Origin: Streptomyces solicavernae
GTDB taxonomy: Bacteria; Actinomycetota; Actinomycetes; Streptomycetales; Streptomycetaceae
Assembly: GCF_029968095.1 (NCBI RefSeq)
Contig: NZ_JASCIR010000027.1
Location: forward strand, 27,674 to 91,673
Direction: 5' to 3'
Length of the DNA stretch: 64,000 nt
The position numbers and the translations under genes are program-made. Shown here piece after piece: positions 26,589 to 33,393 of the stretch (positions are counted from its first letter, which is position 1; each line of letters starts with the position of its first letter). The notes under the pieces are model-generated. The model had not been told where the DNA came from and ran no database searches. It was given only the letters and a program-made list of their open reading frames with translations.

Positions 26589-28226
26589 ATGAACAGCGCT
26601 CCGCCTCAGCAGCCCCAGGTCTGCGTCGTCGTCATCGGATTCAACGACGCGGCCCATGTGGCGGACGCGGTGCGCTCGGCGCTCGAACAGGGCCCCGCGG
26701 TCCGCGAGGTCATGGCCGTCGACGACTGCTCCACCGACGCGAGCCCCGAACTCCTCGGCCGCCTCGCCGCCGAGGACCCGCGCCTCAAACTGGTCCTGCG
26801 CTCCGCCAACAGCGGCGGCTGCGGCACCCCGCGCAACGACGGCATCGACGCCTGCACCTCGCCGTACGTGATGTTCCTGGACAGCGACGACACGCTGCCG
26901 CCCGGCGCCGTCGACGCCCTGCTCTCCGCCGCGACCGAGCACGGCACCCAGGTCGCCGCCGGCCGCTGCGTCCGCCTCGAACTGCCCTCCGGGCGGCGCG
27001 TCCCCTGGCAGCCCGAGCTGTACGACTCCCCCGCGATCGTCGAGCGCCCGGAGCAGCGGACCCGGCTCGTCCACGACACCCTCTGCGTCAACAAGCTCTA
27101 CCGCACCGACTTCCTGCGCGAGCACGGCATCCGCTTCCCCGACGGCCGGTTCGTCTACGAGGACTTCGTGTTCTCCGCGCGCGTGCTCGCCGCCGCCCCG
27201 CGCCTCGCGCTCGTCACCGACACGGTCTACGTCTGGCACGTCCGCCGCTCCGCCACGAAGCTCTCCCTCTCCCTGGACCGGGCGGGCGTCGCGAACTGGC
27301 AAGCCCGCGTCGAGGCCCACCGCCAGGTCGTCGAGATCCTCCTGGACGCCGGCGAGAAGCAGCTGGCCCGCGCCTCCCGCGCCAAGTTCCTCGACCACAG
27401 CCTGCGGATGTACGCCAAGGAGCTCGACCAGCGCAGCGCCGAGTACCGCCGCGCCTGGTGGGACAGCACGCGCGCGTACCTGCGGACCTTCGACGACGCC
27501 GACTTCACGCTCGCGCCCGCGCCCGGCCGCGTCATCGGCCGCGTCGTCCTGGCCTCCCCCGACCCGGTCGACCTGGACCGCCTCAAGCAGGTCGCCGCCC
27601 GCCCGGCCCGGCTCGTCCCGCCGTACGCACAGGCCGCCGACGCCACGCCGGTCTGGTCCGAGCAGCTGCCCCAGGTGACGCTCGATCACCTCCTGGTCCG
27701 CCCGATGCGGGTGCTCCCGCTCGCCGTCGACGCCGAACTGCGCCCACGCGCGCGTGCCTCCGCACTCCGGCTGCGCCTCCACGACCTGTACGGCAGGGCG
27801 AGCGCGGCCGACCCGACCACCGTCGACGTCGAACTGCGCCACCGCGACACCGGCCGCCGCGGACTCCGCCGTACAGCGGCATGGTCACCGGAGCGCGCCG
27901 GAGCCGCCTGGACCGCCCTGCTCCTGCTCGACCTGGCCGCGCTCCACACCGGCGTGTGGGACATCAAGGTGCGGGTCCGCTTCGCGGACGGGACGGCGCG
28001 CGACACGACGGTGCGCGCGGTCGAGAACGCGGGCGTGCTGCGGTCCACAGCCCGCCCGCACCCGCGCCGCGGCGTACTGCTCGTGCGCCCGTACGCCACC
28101 GCCTCTGGCAACCTCGCGCTACGCCTGTCGGTCGGGACGCGAAGCGCGGCGGGCATGCTGCGACGGAAGGCGGTACGGGTGCTGAAATTCAGCCCCTCGG
28201 GCACATCCAGCCCGTCCGGCGTTTGA
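26589..28226 (+). CDS. GT2 glycosyltransferase with beta-rich C-terminal domain
   Basis: A 545-aa protein. Residues ~8-230 are a complete GT2 domain (VCVVVIGFNDAAHV, VDDCSTDASPELL, NSGGCGTPRNDGID, FLDSDD, YEDFVFSARV), closest by eye to the GT2 half of the protein at 33390-36365. The C-terminal part (~340-530) holds the beta-rich accessory module (GVWDIKVRVRF, ASGNLALRLS) but no TagF-like domain. The final 14 or so residues (KFSPSGTSSPSGV) and the TGA are encoded by a dispersed intergenic repeat, so the gene seems to have been extended or truncated there. A 36-bp gap follows the GT87 gene. Confidence 0.87.
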   Translation: MNSAPPQQPQVCVVVIGFNDAAHVADAVRSALEQGPAVREVMAVDDCSTDASPELLGRLAAEDPRLKLVLRSANSGGCGTPRNDGIDACTSPYVMFLDSDDTLPPGAVDALLSAATEHGTQVAAGRCVRLELPSGRRVPWQPELYDSPAIVERPEQRTRLVHDTLCVNKLYRTDFLREHGIRFPDGRFVYEDFVFSARVLAAAPRLALVTDTVYVWHVRRSATKLSLSLDRAGVANWQARVEAHRQVVEILLDAGEKQLARASRAKFLDHSLRMYAKELDQRSAEYRRAWWDSTRAYLRTFDDADFTLAPAPGRVIGRVVLASPDPVDLDRLKQVAARPARLVPPYAQAADATPVWSEQLPQVTLDHLLVRPMRVLPLAVDAELRPRARASALRLRLHDLYGRASAADPTTVDVELRHRDTGRRGLRRTAAWSPERAGAAWTALLLLDLAALHTGVWDIKVRVRFADGTARDTTVRAVENAGVLRSTARPHPRRGVLLVRPYATASGNLALRLSVGTRSAAGMLRRKAVRVLKFSPSGTSSPSGV

Positions 28227-28330
28227 GATTGGGGGAGGGGCCCGGGGGCGGAGCCTCCGAAGCCGACCGCAGGTCTTTCGGGAAGGGGCGGGGAGGGGAT
28301 CAAAAATGAGCCCGTCCAGCGATTGAGGAC
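28183..28330 (+). repeat. Composite dispersed element (copies B and C)
   Basis: Copy B of cagcccgtccggcgtttgag (28208-28227, preceded by aaattcagcccctcgggc) is followed by the tctttcgggaaggggcgggg arm (28274-28293), then a diverged copy C (28308-28330). These are the building blocks of the 9853-9987 terminator, here in one orientation. It fills most of the 226 bp before galE. Confidence 0.75.
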
Positions 28331-28452
28331 GAGCCCGAAGGGCGATCGACGGCGCCCGAGCCGACAGCGCGGGACGGACCACCGGAACCACGGCCGACCC
28401 CAGCACGTTACCGTCACACCACCACAAACATCGCACGCGGAACAGGGTGACC

Positions 28453-29469
28453 ATGACCTGGCTGATCACCGGCGGAGCCGGCTACATCGGGGCGCACGTC
28501 GTCCGCGCCATGAAGGAGGCGGGCGAGCAGGCGGTCGTCCTGGACGACCTCTCCGCCGGAGTCGCCGGGCGCATCCCCGAAGGTGTCCCGCTCGTCCAGG
28601 GCTCCACCCTCGACCGGCCGCTGCTCGACCGCGTCCTCGCGGACCACGGCATCACCGGCGTCATCCACCTCGCGGCGAAGAAGCAGGTCGGCGAGTCCGT
28701 GGAGCAGCCGCTGCGCTACTACCGGGAGAACGTCGAGGGCCTGCGCGTCCTCCTCGAAGCGGTCGTCGACGCGGGCGTCCCGAGCTTCGTCCTCTCGTCC
28801 TCCGCCGCCGTCTACGGCATGCCGGACGTCGACCTCGTCACCGAGGACACCCCGTGCGTGCCGATGAATCCGTACGGCGAGACGAAGCTCGCGGGCGAGT
28901 GGCTGGTGCGCGCGGCCGGCCGGGCGCACGGACTGTCGACGGCCTGCCTGCGGTACTTCAACGTGGCGGGCGCGGCGGCCCCCGAGCTCGCCGACACCGG
29001 CGTGTTCAACATCGTCCCGATGGTCTTCGAGCGGCTCACCGCGGGCGAGCCCCCGCGCATCTTCGGCGCCGACTACGCCACCCCGGACGGCACCTGCATC
29101 CGCGACTACATCCATGTGGCCGACCTCGCCGACGCCCACGTGGCCGCCGCCCGCCGACTGGCCAAGGCGCCGAGGCCCGCCACGGCACCGGTCACGGCAC
29201 CCGGGCCCGGCGCGGACCTGACGGTCAACATCGGCCGCGGCGAGGGCGTTTCGGTGCGCGAGCTGATCGACCTGATCAACGACGTGACGGGGTACGGCAT
29301 CGCCCCGCAGGTCGACCCGCGCCGCCCCGGCGACCCGGCGCGCGTCGTCGCCTCGGCCGAGCGGATCTCCGCGGAGCTGGGCTGGAAGTCGCGGTACGAC
29401 GTACGCGCGATGATCACGTCGGCCTGGGAGGGCTGGGTGCACCGGCACCCGGAGGCGGCGCGCGGCTGA
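28453..29469 (+). CDS. galE: UDP-glucose 4-epimerase
   Basis: A 338-aa short-chain dehydrogenase/reductase-type epimerase. The NAD-binding loop is GGAGYIG (residues ~8-14). The catalytic set is the Ser in SSSAAVYG and the Tyr/Lys pair in NPYGETK, followed by FNVAGA and the substrate-side RDYIHVADLADAHV. It interconverts UDP-glucose and UDP-galactose (or N-acetyl forms), which would supply sugars to the glycosyltransferases around it. ATG 28453 is chosen, with a GGAACAGGG purine run upstream; GTG 28447 is the alternative. An alanine/proline insert (residues ~237-254) is longer than usual. The stop is in a 21-bp repeat, followed by a strong hairpin. Confidence 0.93.
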   Translation: MTWLITGGAGYIGAHVVRAMKEAGEQAVVLDDLSAGVAGRIPEGVPLVQGSTLDRPLLDRVLADHGITGVIHLAAKKQVGESVEQPLRYYRENVEGLRVLLEAVVDAGVPSFVLSSSAAVYGMPDVDLVTEDTPCVPMNPYGETKLAGEWLVRAAGRAHGLSTACLRYFNVAGAAAPELADTGVFNIVPMVFERLTAGEPPRIFGADYATPDGTCIRDYIHVADLADAHVAAARRLAKAPRPATAPVTAPGPGADLTVNIGRGEGVSVRELIDLINDVTGYGIAPQVDPRRPGDPARVVASAERISAELGWKSRYDVRAMITSAWEGWVHRHPEAARG

Positions 29470-29507
29470 CAACTCGCGGTACGCAGCTGACCAGCTCGCA
29501 CTACGCA
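29465..29507 (+). repeat. 21/22-bp tandem duplication containing the galE stop
   Basis: Two copies (29465-29485 and 29486-29507), each beginning gctgac and ending tacgca. The first provides the galE TGA (29467-29469). Confidence 0.75.
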
Positions 29508-29508
29508 C

Positions 29509-29540
29509 AGGGGGCGCCCGGAAGTCCGAGGGCGCCCCCT
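29509..29540. terminator. Strong hairpin between galE and tetR
   Basis: A perfect 11-bp GC stem (agggggcgccc / gggcgccccct) with a 10-base loop between convergent genes, likely stopping transcription both ways. Confidence 0.8.
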
Positions 29541-29648
29541 TCCGCGTACCCCCGCAGAGCACCCCCGTCCGCGTACCCCGCAGAGCGCCCCCTTCCGCGT
29601 ACCCCCGCAGAGCGCCCGGGTTCCGCGTACCCCCGCAGAGCGCCCGGG
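29541..29648. repeat. 26-28-bp tandem repeat, 4 units
   Basis: Four head-to-tail copies beginning tccgcgtaccccc and containing gcagagc fill the gap between the hairpin and the tetR 3' end. The last two differ by one base. Confidence 0.9.
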
Positions 29649-29653
29649 CGGCC

Positions 29654-30265
29654 TCACAACTCCCGCAGCGCCGCCGCCGTGGCCGAGGCCAGCCTGCCCA
29701 GATAGCCCTTCGGCAGCCCGGTCCGCACGACGACCGAGCGCCAGTACAGCGGGCCCGAGACCAGGTCGAGGGCGAGGTCCTCGTCGAGGCGGGCGCGCAG
29801 CTCGCCGCGGGCGACGGCCGCCTGCACGATGCCACTGGCCACGCTGTGCTGTCCTTCGCGCAAAGCTTTCTGCAGGGCCTGGGCGATCTCCGGGTTACGG
29901 GCCGCCTCCGCCTGCAGGTCCGGGATGATCTGCCCGGCCACCGGGTGCTTCAGGGCGCGCGAGGTGACCTCGTACAGCAGCCGCAGATCGCCTTCGAGGG
30001 TGCCCGTGTCCGGCGCCGGGAGGCCCTGCACCGCCACCGCGGAGACCAGGTCGAGGACCAGGTGCAGCTTGGACTTCCAGCGGCGGTAGACCGCCGTCTT
30101 GCCGACGCCCGCGCGGCGCGCGATGCCCTCGATCGACATGCGCGCGTACCCGACCGCGGCGAGCTCCTCGAAGACCGCGGCGCGAATGGCCTCGGTCACA
30201 TCCTCACGGAGTACGGCGGCGCCCGCGGGGGCTCTGCGGCGGGTTCCACCGGGGCTTTCAGTCAT
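29654..30265 (-). CDS. TetR family transcriptional regulator
   Basis: A 203-aa repressor-type protein. The N-terminal helix-turn-helix is at residues ~40-65 (MSIEGIARRAGVGKTAVYRR), followed by an alpha-helical ligand domain of the TetR_C_11/16-like kind (LEGDLRLLYEVTSRALKHP). It is divergent from the ABC exporter operon. The 122-bp gap holds a likely operator overlapping the exporter promoter, so it probably represses itself and the exporter. The ligand is unknown. ATG 30265 is the first good start. Its 3' end abuts a 4-unit tandem repeat. Confidence 0.9.
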   Translation of the reverse strand: MTESPGGTRRRAPAGAAVLREDVTEAIRAAVFEELAAVGYARMSIEGIARRAGVGKTAVYRRWKSKLHLVLDLVSAVAVQGLPAPDTGTLEGDLRLLYEVTSRALKHPVAGQIIPDLQAEAARNPEIAQALQKALREGQHSVASGIVQAAVARGELRARLDEDLALDLVSGPLYWRSVVVRTGLPKGYLGRLASATAAALREL

Positions 30266-30288
30266 GGGACCAGCATAGGACGGGACGT

Positions 30289-30306
30289 CGAAACGGTTGC
30301 GTTCCG
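30289..30306. promoter_or_regulatory. Candidate TetR operator
   Basis: The imperfect palindrome cgaaacggttgcgttccg (one mismatch in 7-bp arms) lies between divergent tetR and the exporter genes and resembles GAAACG/CGTTTC-type TetR sites. Confidence 0.5.
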
Positions 30307-30326
30307 TCGTCGCACCGCCCTACTCT
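30297..30326 (+). promoter_or_regulatory. Candidate promoter of the ABC exporter
   Basis: TTGCGT (30297-30302), an 18-bp spacer and TACTCT (30321-30326). The -35 overlaps the palindrome, so a bound repressor would block it. Confidence 0.45.
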
Positions 30327-30387
30327 CGGCGTGACGACGATACGGGTCCGTCCCGACGTTGGTCTCGACGTAAGGAGCCGGTCGGCA

Positions 30388-31386
30388 GTGAGCCAGACGC
30401 TGGACACCCCCCAGACACCCGAGGCGCCCAAGACACCCAAGGCAGCCAGGGCAGCCAGGGCAGCCAGGGCAGCCAGGACACCCAAGGCGCCCGCTCAGGC
30501 GCAGGAACCCCTCGACGCCGCCGCGCTCGCCGCCCTGCACGGGCTCTCGGTCAGCAACGCGCGCCCCTCCCTGCCCCAGTACGTACGGCAGTTGTGGGCC
30601 AGGCGGCACTTCATCACTGCCTTCGCCACGGCCAAGCTCACCGCGCAGTACAGCCAGGCGAAGCTCGGCCAGCTCTGGCAGGTGATGACGCCGCTCCTGA
30701 ACGCCGCCGTCTACTACTTGATCTTCGGCCTGCTGCTCGGCACCAGCCGCGGCATCGAGGACTTCGTGCCGTTCCTCGTCACCGGCGTCTTCGTGTTCAC
30801 GTTCACGCAGAGCTCGGTGATGGCCGGAACCCGGGCGATCTCCGGCAACCTCGGCCTGGTGCGCGCCCTGCACTTCCCGCGCGCCTCGCTGCCGATTGCG
30901 CTCTGCCTGCAGCAGTTGCAGCAGCTGCTCTTCTCGATGGCGGCGCTCGCCGTGATCCTCTTCTGCTTCGGGGTGCCGCCCACCTGGTCCTGGTTCCTGG
31001 TCGTCCCGGCCCTGGCGCTGCAGTTCGCGTTCAACACCGGGCTCGCGCTGGTCATGGCCCGGCTCGGCAGCAAGACACCCGACCTCTCGCAGCTGATGCC
31101 CTTCGTGATGCGCACCTGGATGTACGCCTCCGGCGTGATGTTCAGCATCAAGCAGGTCCTCCCCGAGCAGGGCGTGCCGCAGTTCGCGAAGGTCCTGCTC
31201 GCAGGCAACCCGGCGGCCGTCTACATCGACCTGGTGCGGTACGCCCTGATCGACAGCTTCGACGCGGGCCAACTCCCGTACGGCATCGGGGCGATGTGGG
31301 CCCTGGCGCTCGGCTGGGCCGTGGTGCTCGGCGTGGGCGGGTTCAGCTATTTCTGGAAGGCAGAGGAGACGTACGGCCGTGGCTGA
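30388..31386 (+). CDS. Polysaccharide/teichoic-acid ABC exporter permease (TagG type)
   Basis: A 332-aa ABC-2 permease with six predicted membrane segments after an N-terminal cytoplasmic tail. The amphipathic segment before TM1 (TAQYSQAKLGQLWQVMTPLL) matches TagG/RfbA/Wzm exporters. It pairs with the ATPase that follows to move a lipid-linked polymer across the membrane. GTG 30388 is chosen because AAGGAG lies 10 bases upstream; the in-frame stretch from 30331 lacks a ribosome binding site. The tail contains four AAR units from a 9-bp repeat (30442-30477). It overlaps the ATPase gene by 8 bp. Confidence 0.9.
   Translation: MSQTLDTPQTPEAPKTPKAARAARAARAARTPKAPAQAQEPLDAAALAALHGLSVSNARPSLPQYVRQLWARRHFITAFATAKLTAQYSQAKLGQLWQVMTPLLNAAVYYLIFGLLLGTSRGIEDFVPFLVTGVFVFTFTQSSVMAGTRAISGNLGLVRALHFPRASLPIALCLQQLQQLLFSMAALAVILFCFGVPPTWSWFLVVPALALQFAFNTGLALVMARLGSKTPDLSQLMPFVMRTWMYASGVMFSIKQVLPEQGVPQFAKVLLAGNPAAVYIDLVRYALIDSFDAGQLPYGIGAMWALALGWAVVLGVGGFSYFWKAEETYGRG
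30442..30477 (+). repeat. 9-bp in-frame tandem repeat, 4 perfect units
   Basis: Four copies of gcagccagg encode Ala-Ala-Arg units in the basic cytoplasmic tail of the exporter permease. Confidence 0.9.
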
Positions 31387-32203
31387 CACCCTCATCAGGA
31401 CCGCACCCGAAGCCGGGGCGGCGGGCAGCGACCCGCGCACCCCCACCGTCATCGCGGACGGCGTCGACATCGTCTACCGCGTCAACGGCACCGGAGCGGG
31501 CCGCGGCAGCGCGACCGCCGCGCTCAACCGCATCGTCCGGCGCACGAAGCACGCCGAGCGCGGAGTACGCACGGTGCACGCCGTCCGGAACGTCTCGTTC
31601 ACCGCGTACAAGGGCGAGGCCATCGGCCTGATCGGCACCAACGGCTCGGGCAAGTCCACGCTGCTCAGGGCCGTCGCGGGCCTCCTGCCGACGGAGAACG
31701 GCCGGATCTACACCCACGGCCGGCCTTCTCTGCTCGGTGTCAACGCCGCCCTGATGAGCGACCTGACCGGCGAGCGGAACGTCACCCTCGGCGGCCTCGC
31801 CATGGGCATGTCCCGCGAGCAGGTCCGCGAACGGTACGACGGCATCGTGGAGTTCTCCGGCATCAACGAGAAGGGCGACTTCATCACCCTGCCGATGCGC
31901 ACGTACTCCTCCGGCATGGCCGCCCGCCTGCGCTTCTCCATCGCCGCCGCGAAGGACCACGACGTACTCCTGATCGACGAGGCCCTGGCGACGGGCGACC
32001 GCACGTTCCAGAAGCGCTCCGAGGCCCGCATCCGCGAACTGCGCGCCACCGCCGGCACGGTCTTCCTGGTCAGCCACAACAACAAATCCATCCGCGACAC
32101 CTGCGACCGTGTCCTCTGGCTGGAGCGCGGCGAACTCCGGCTGGACGGCCCGACGGCGGAAGTACTCAAGGAGTACGAGAAGTTCACGGGCGCCGGGAAG
32201 TAG
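31379..32203 (+). CDS. Polysaccharide/teichoic-acid ABC exporter ATPase (TagH type)
   Basis: A 274-aa ABC ATPase. Walker A is GTNGSGKST (residues ~84-92), the signature is YSSGMAARL, and Walker B runs into DVLLIDEALATGD, the form found in TagH/Wzt exporters, followed by the switch His in LVSHNN. GTG 31379 overlaps the permease stop and has GAGGAG upstream. There is no C-terminal carbohydrate-binding extension as in some Wzt proteins, so export is probably not gated by a terminal sugar cap. The stop codon lies in the loop of a terminator hairpin. Confidence 0.93.
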   Translation: MADTLIRTAPEAGAAGSDPRTPTVIADGVDIVYRVNGTGAGRGSATAALNRIVRRTKHAERGVRTVHAVRNVSFTAYKGEAIGLIGTNGSGKSTLLRAVAGLLPTENGRIYTHGRPSLLGVNAALMSDLTGERNVTLGGLAMGMSREQVRERYDGIVEFSGINEKGDFITLPMRTYSSGMAARLRFSIAAAKDHDVLLIDEALATGDRTFQKRSEARIRELRATAGTVFLVSHNNKSIRDTCDRVLWLERGELRLDGPTAEVLKEYEKFTGAGK

Positions 32204-32216
32204 CCCCCGGCGCCCG
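32187..32216. terminator. Terminator hairpin with stop codon in the loop
   Basis: A perfect 11-bp stem (cgggcgccggg / cccggcgcccg) whose 8-base loop contains TAG 32201-32203. It sits between convergent genes. Confidence 0.75.
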
Positions 32217-32226
32217 CACACAGAAC

Positions 32227-33393
32227 TCAGCGGTCCAGGAACGCGAACAGCTCCTCCCAGCGCCGCACGATCTCGCCGGTCGTGTAGCGCTGGACGTTCT
32301 GCCGCGCCAGCTCACCCATCTTGTCCCGCAGCTCCTTGTCGGACATCAACAGGTCCAGCTTGCGGGCGAGTTCGCCGGTGTTGCCGAGTCCGGCGAGCAG
32401 CCCGTCCTCGCCGTCGTGGACGATCTCGTGCACGCCCGGCGCGCAGTCGAACGCCGCGCACGGCACGGCCGCCGCCATCGCCTCCATCAGCGCCAGCGGG
32501 AAACCCTCACCGCGCGAGGACTGCACGAAGACCGAGCCGCCGCGCAGCGCCCCCGGCACATCGCCGGTCCGGCCCATCCACTCGACGGAGCCGTCGAGGC
32601 CGAGCGCGGTGCACTGCGCCTTCAGCATCTCCTCGTCCTCGCCGGAGCCGTAGATCCGCAGCGTCCAGTCCGGGTGCAGCGGCGCGACCTCCGCCCAGGT
32701 GTCCAGGAGCATGTCGATGCCCTTCTGGTCGTGCAGGCGGCCGATGCTGGTGACGACCTTCCCGGTGCGCGGCGAGGGCACCTCGGGCATGAACGGCAGC
32801 GGGTTCGGCAGGTACGACGCGTTGTCCATGCCGCCCTTGCGTATCCACAGGTCGGCGTCCTCGCGGGTGAGCGCGAGCATCCGGTCCACGTCCTTGTAGA
32901 ACCTCCGCACCCGCCCGTAGCGCGAGCTGGCACGCGTGTACGCGTACGACTCGTGGCTCATGCCGATGACCGTCAGGCCCGCGGTGTCGGCGAGCGTCAC
33001 CCACTCCATCGCCCACACCTGCGTGACGATCACGACCGCACCGGGCCGCGCCCGCCGGAACAGCGCGGTCAGCTTCGCCGCCTGCTCGTGCATGCCCGCC
33101 GTGCGCGCGGCCCGCAGCCGCCGCTCGGCGATGTTGAGTCGCCCCTTGATGCCTCGGGCCGGCCCGACGCGCGGCGGGTGCTCGTCGTAGAGCGTCGTCG
33201 TCGGGTACGGCAGGTCCGTGCCGATGTCCTGCGGCTCGGCGGGCTCGGTGATGCCGATGACGTGCACCCGGTGGCCCTGCTCGGTGAAGAGGCGGGCCAT
33301 CTGGTGCGACCAGCTCGTGACTCCGCCCAGCTCGTTGACGCTGTTGCTGACGAAGAAGACGTCCCGCTGGGGGTGTTCCGTACGGGCGCTCAT
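32227..33393 (-). CDS. GT4 family glycosyltransferase (second copy)
   Basis: A 388-aa GT4 enzyme, the paralogue of the one at 9991-11151. It shares the acceptor loop (NSVNELGGVTSW), the VIVTQVWAMEWV and GMSHESYAYT blocks, SIGRLHDQKGIDMLLD and SRGEGFPLALMEAMAAAVP. ATG 33393 overlaps the TGA of the upstream GT2/TagF-like gene (ATGA), the same arrangement as the first pair. It likely glycosylates the product of that partner. Differences cluster in the N-terminal acceptor region, so the two copies may use different acceptors. The ABC exporter operon converges on it across a hairpin. Confidence 0.9.
   Translation of the reverse strand: MSARTEHPQRDVFFVSNSVNELGGVTSWSHQMARLFTEQGHRVHVIGITEPAEPQDIGTDLPYPTTTLYDEHPPRVGPARGIKGRLNIAERRLRAARTAGMHEQAAKLTALFRRARPGAVVIVTQVWAMEWVTLADTAGLTVIGMSHESYAYTRASSRYGRVRRFYKDVDRMLALTREDADLWIRKGGMDNASYLPNPLPFMPEVPSPRTGKVVTSIGRLHDQKGIDMLLDTWAEVAPLHPDWTLRIYGSGEDEEMLKAQCTALGLDGSVEWMGRTGDVPGALRGGSVFVQSSRGEGFPLALMEAMAAAVPCAAFDCAPGVHEIVHDGEDGLLAGLGNTGELARKLDLLMSDKELRDKMGELARQNVQRYTTGEIVRRWEELFAFLDR

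Noticed and set aside
23597..28309. 1570-codon open frame spanning several genes on the plus strand
   Set aside because: It crosses the GT39, GT87 and GT2 genes in wrong frames and shows only Pro/Arg/Gly-rich composition.
29541..29648. CRISPR array
   Set aside because: Units are directly adjacent without unique spacers and no cas genes are present; it is a plain tandem repeat.
30331..30387. Upstream start for the exporter permease
   Set aside because: The extension lacks a ribosome binding site and overlaps the candidate promoter; GTG 30388 has AAGGAG.
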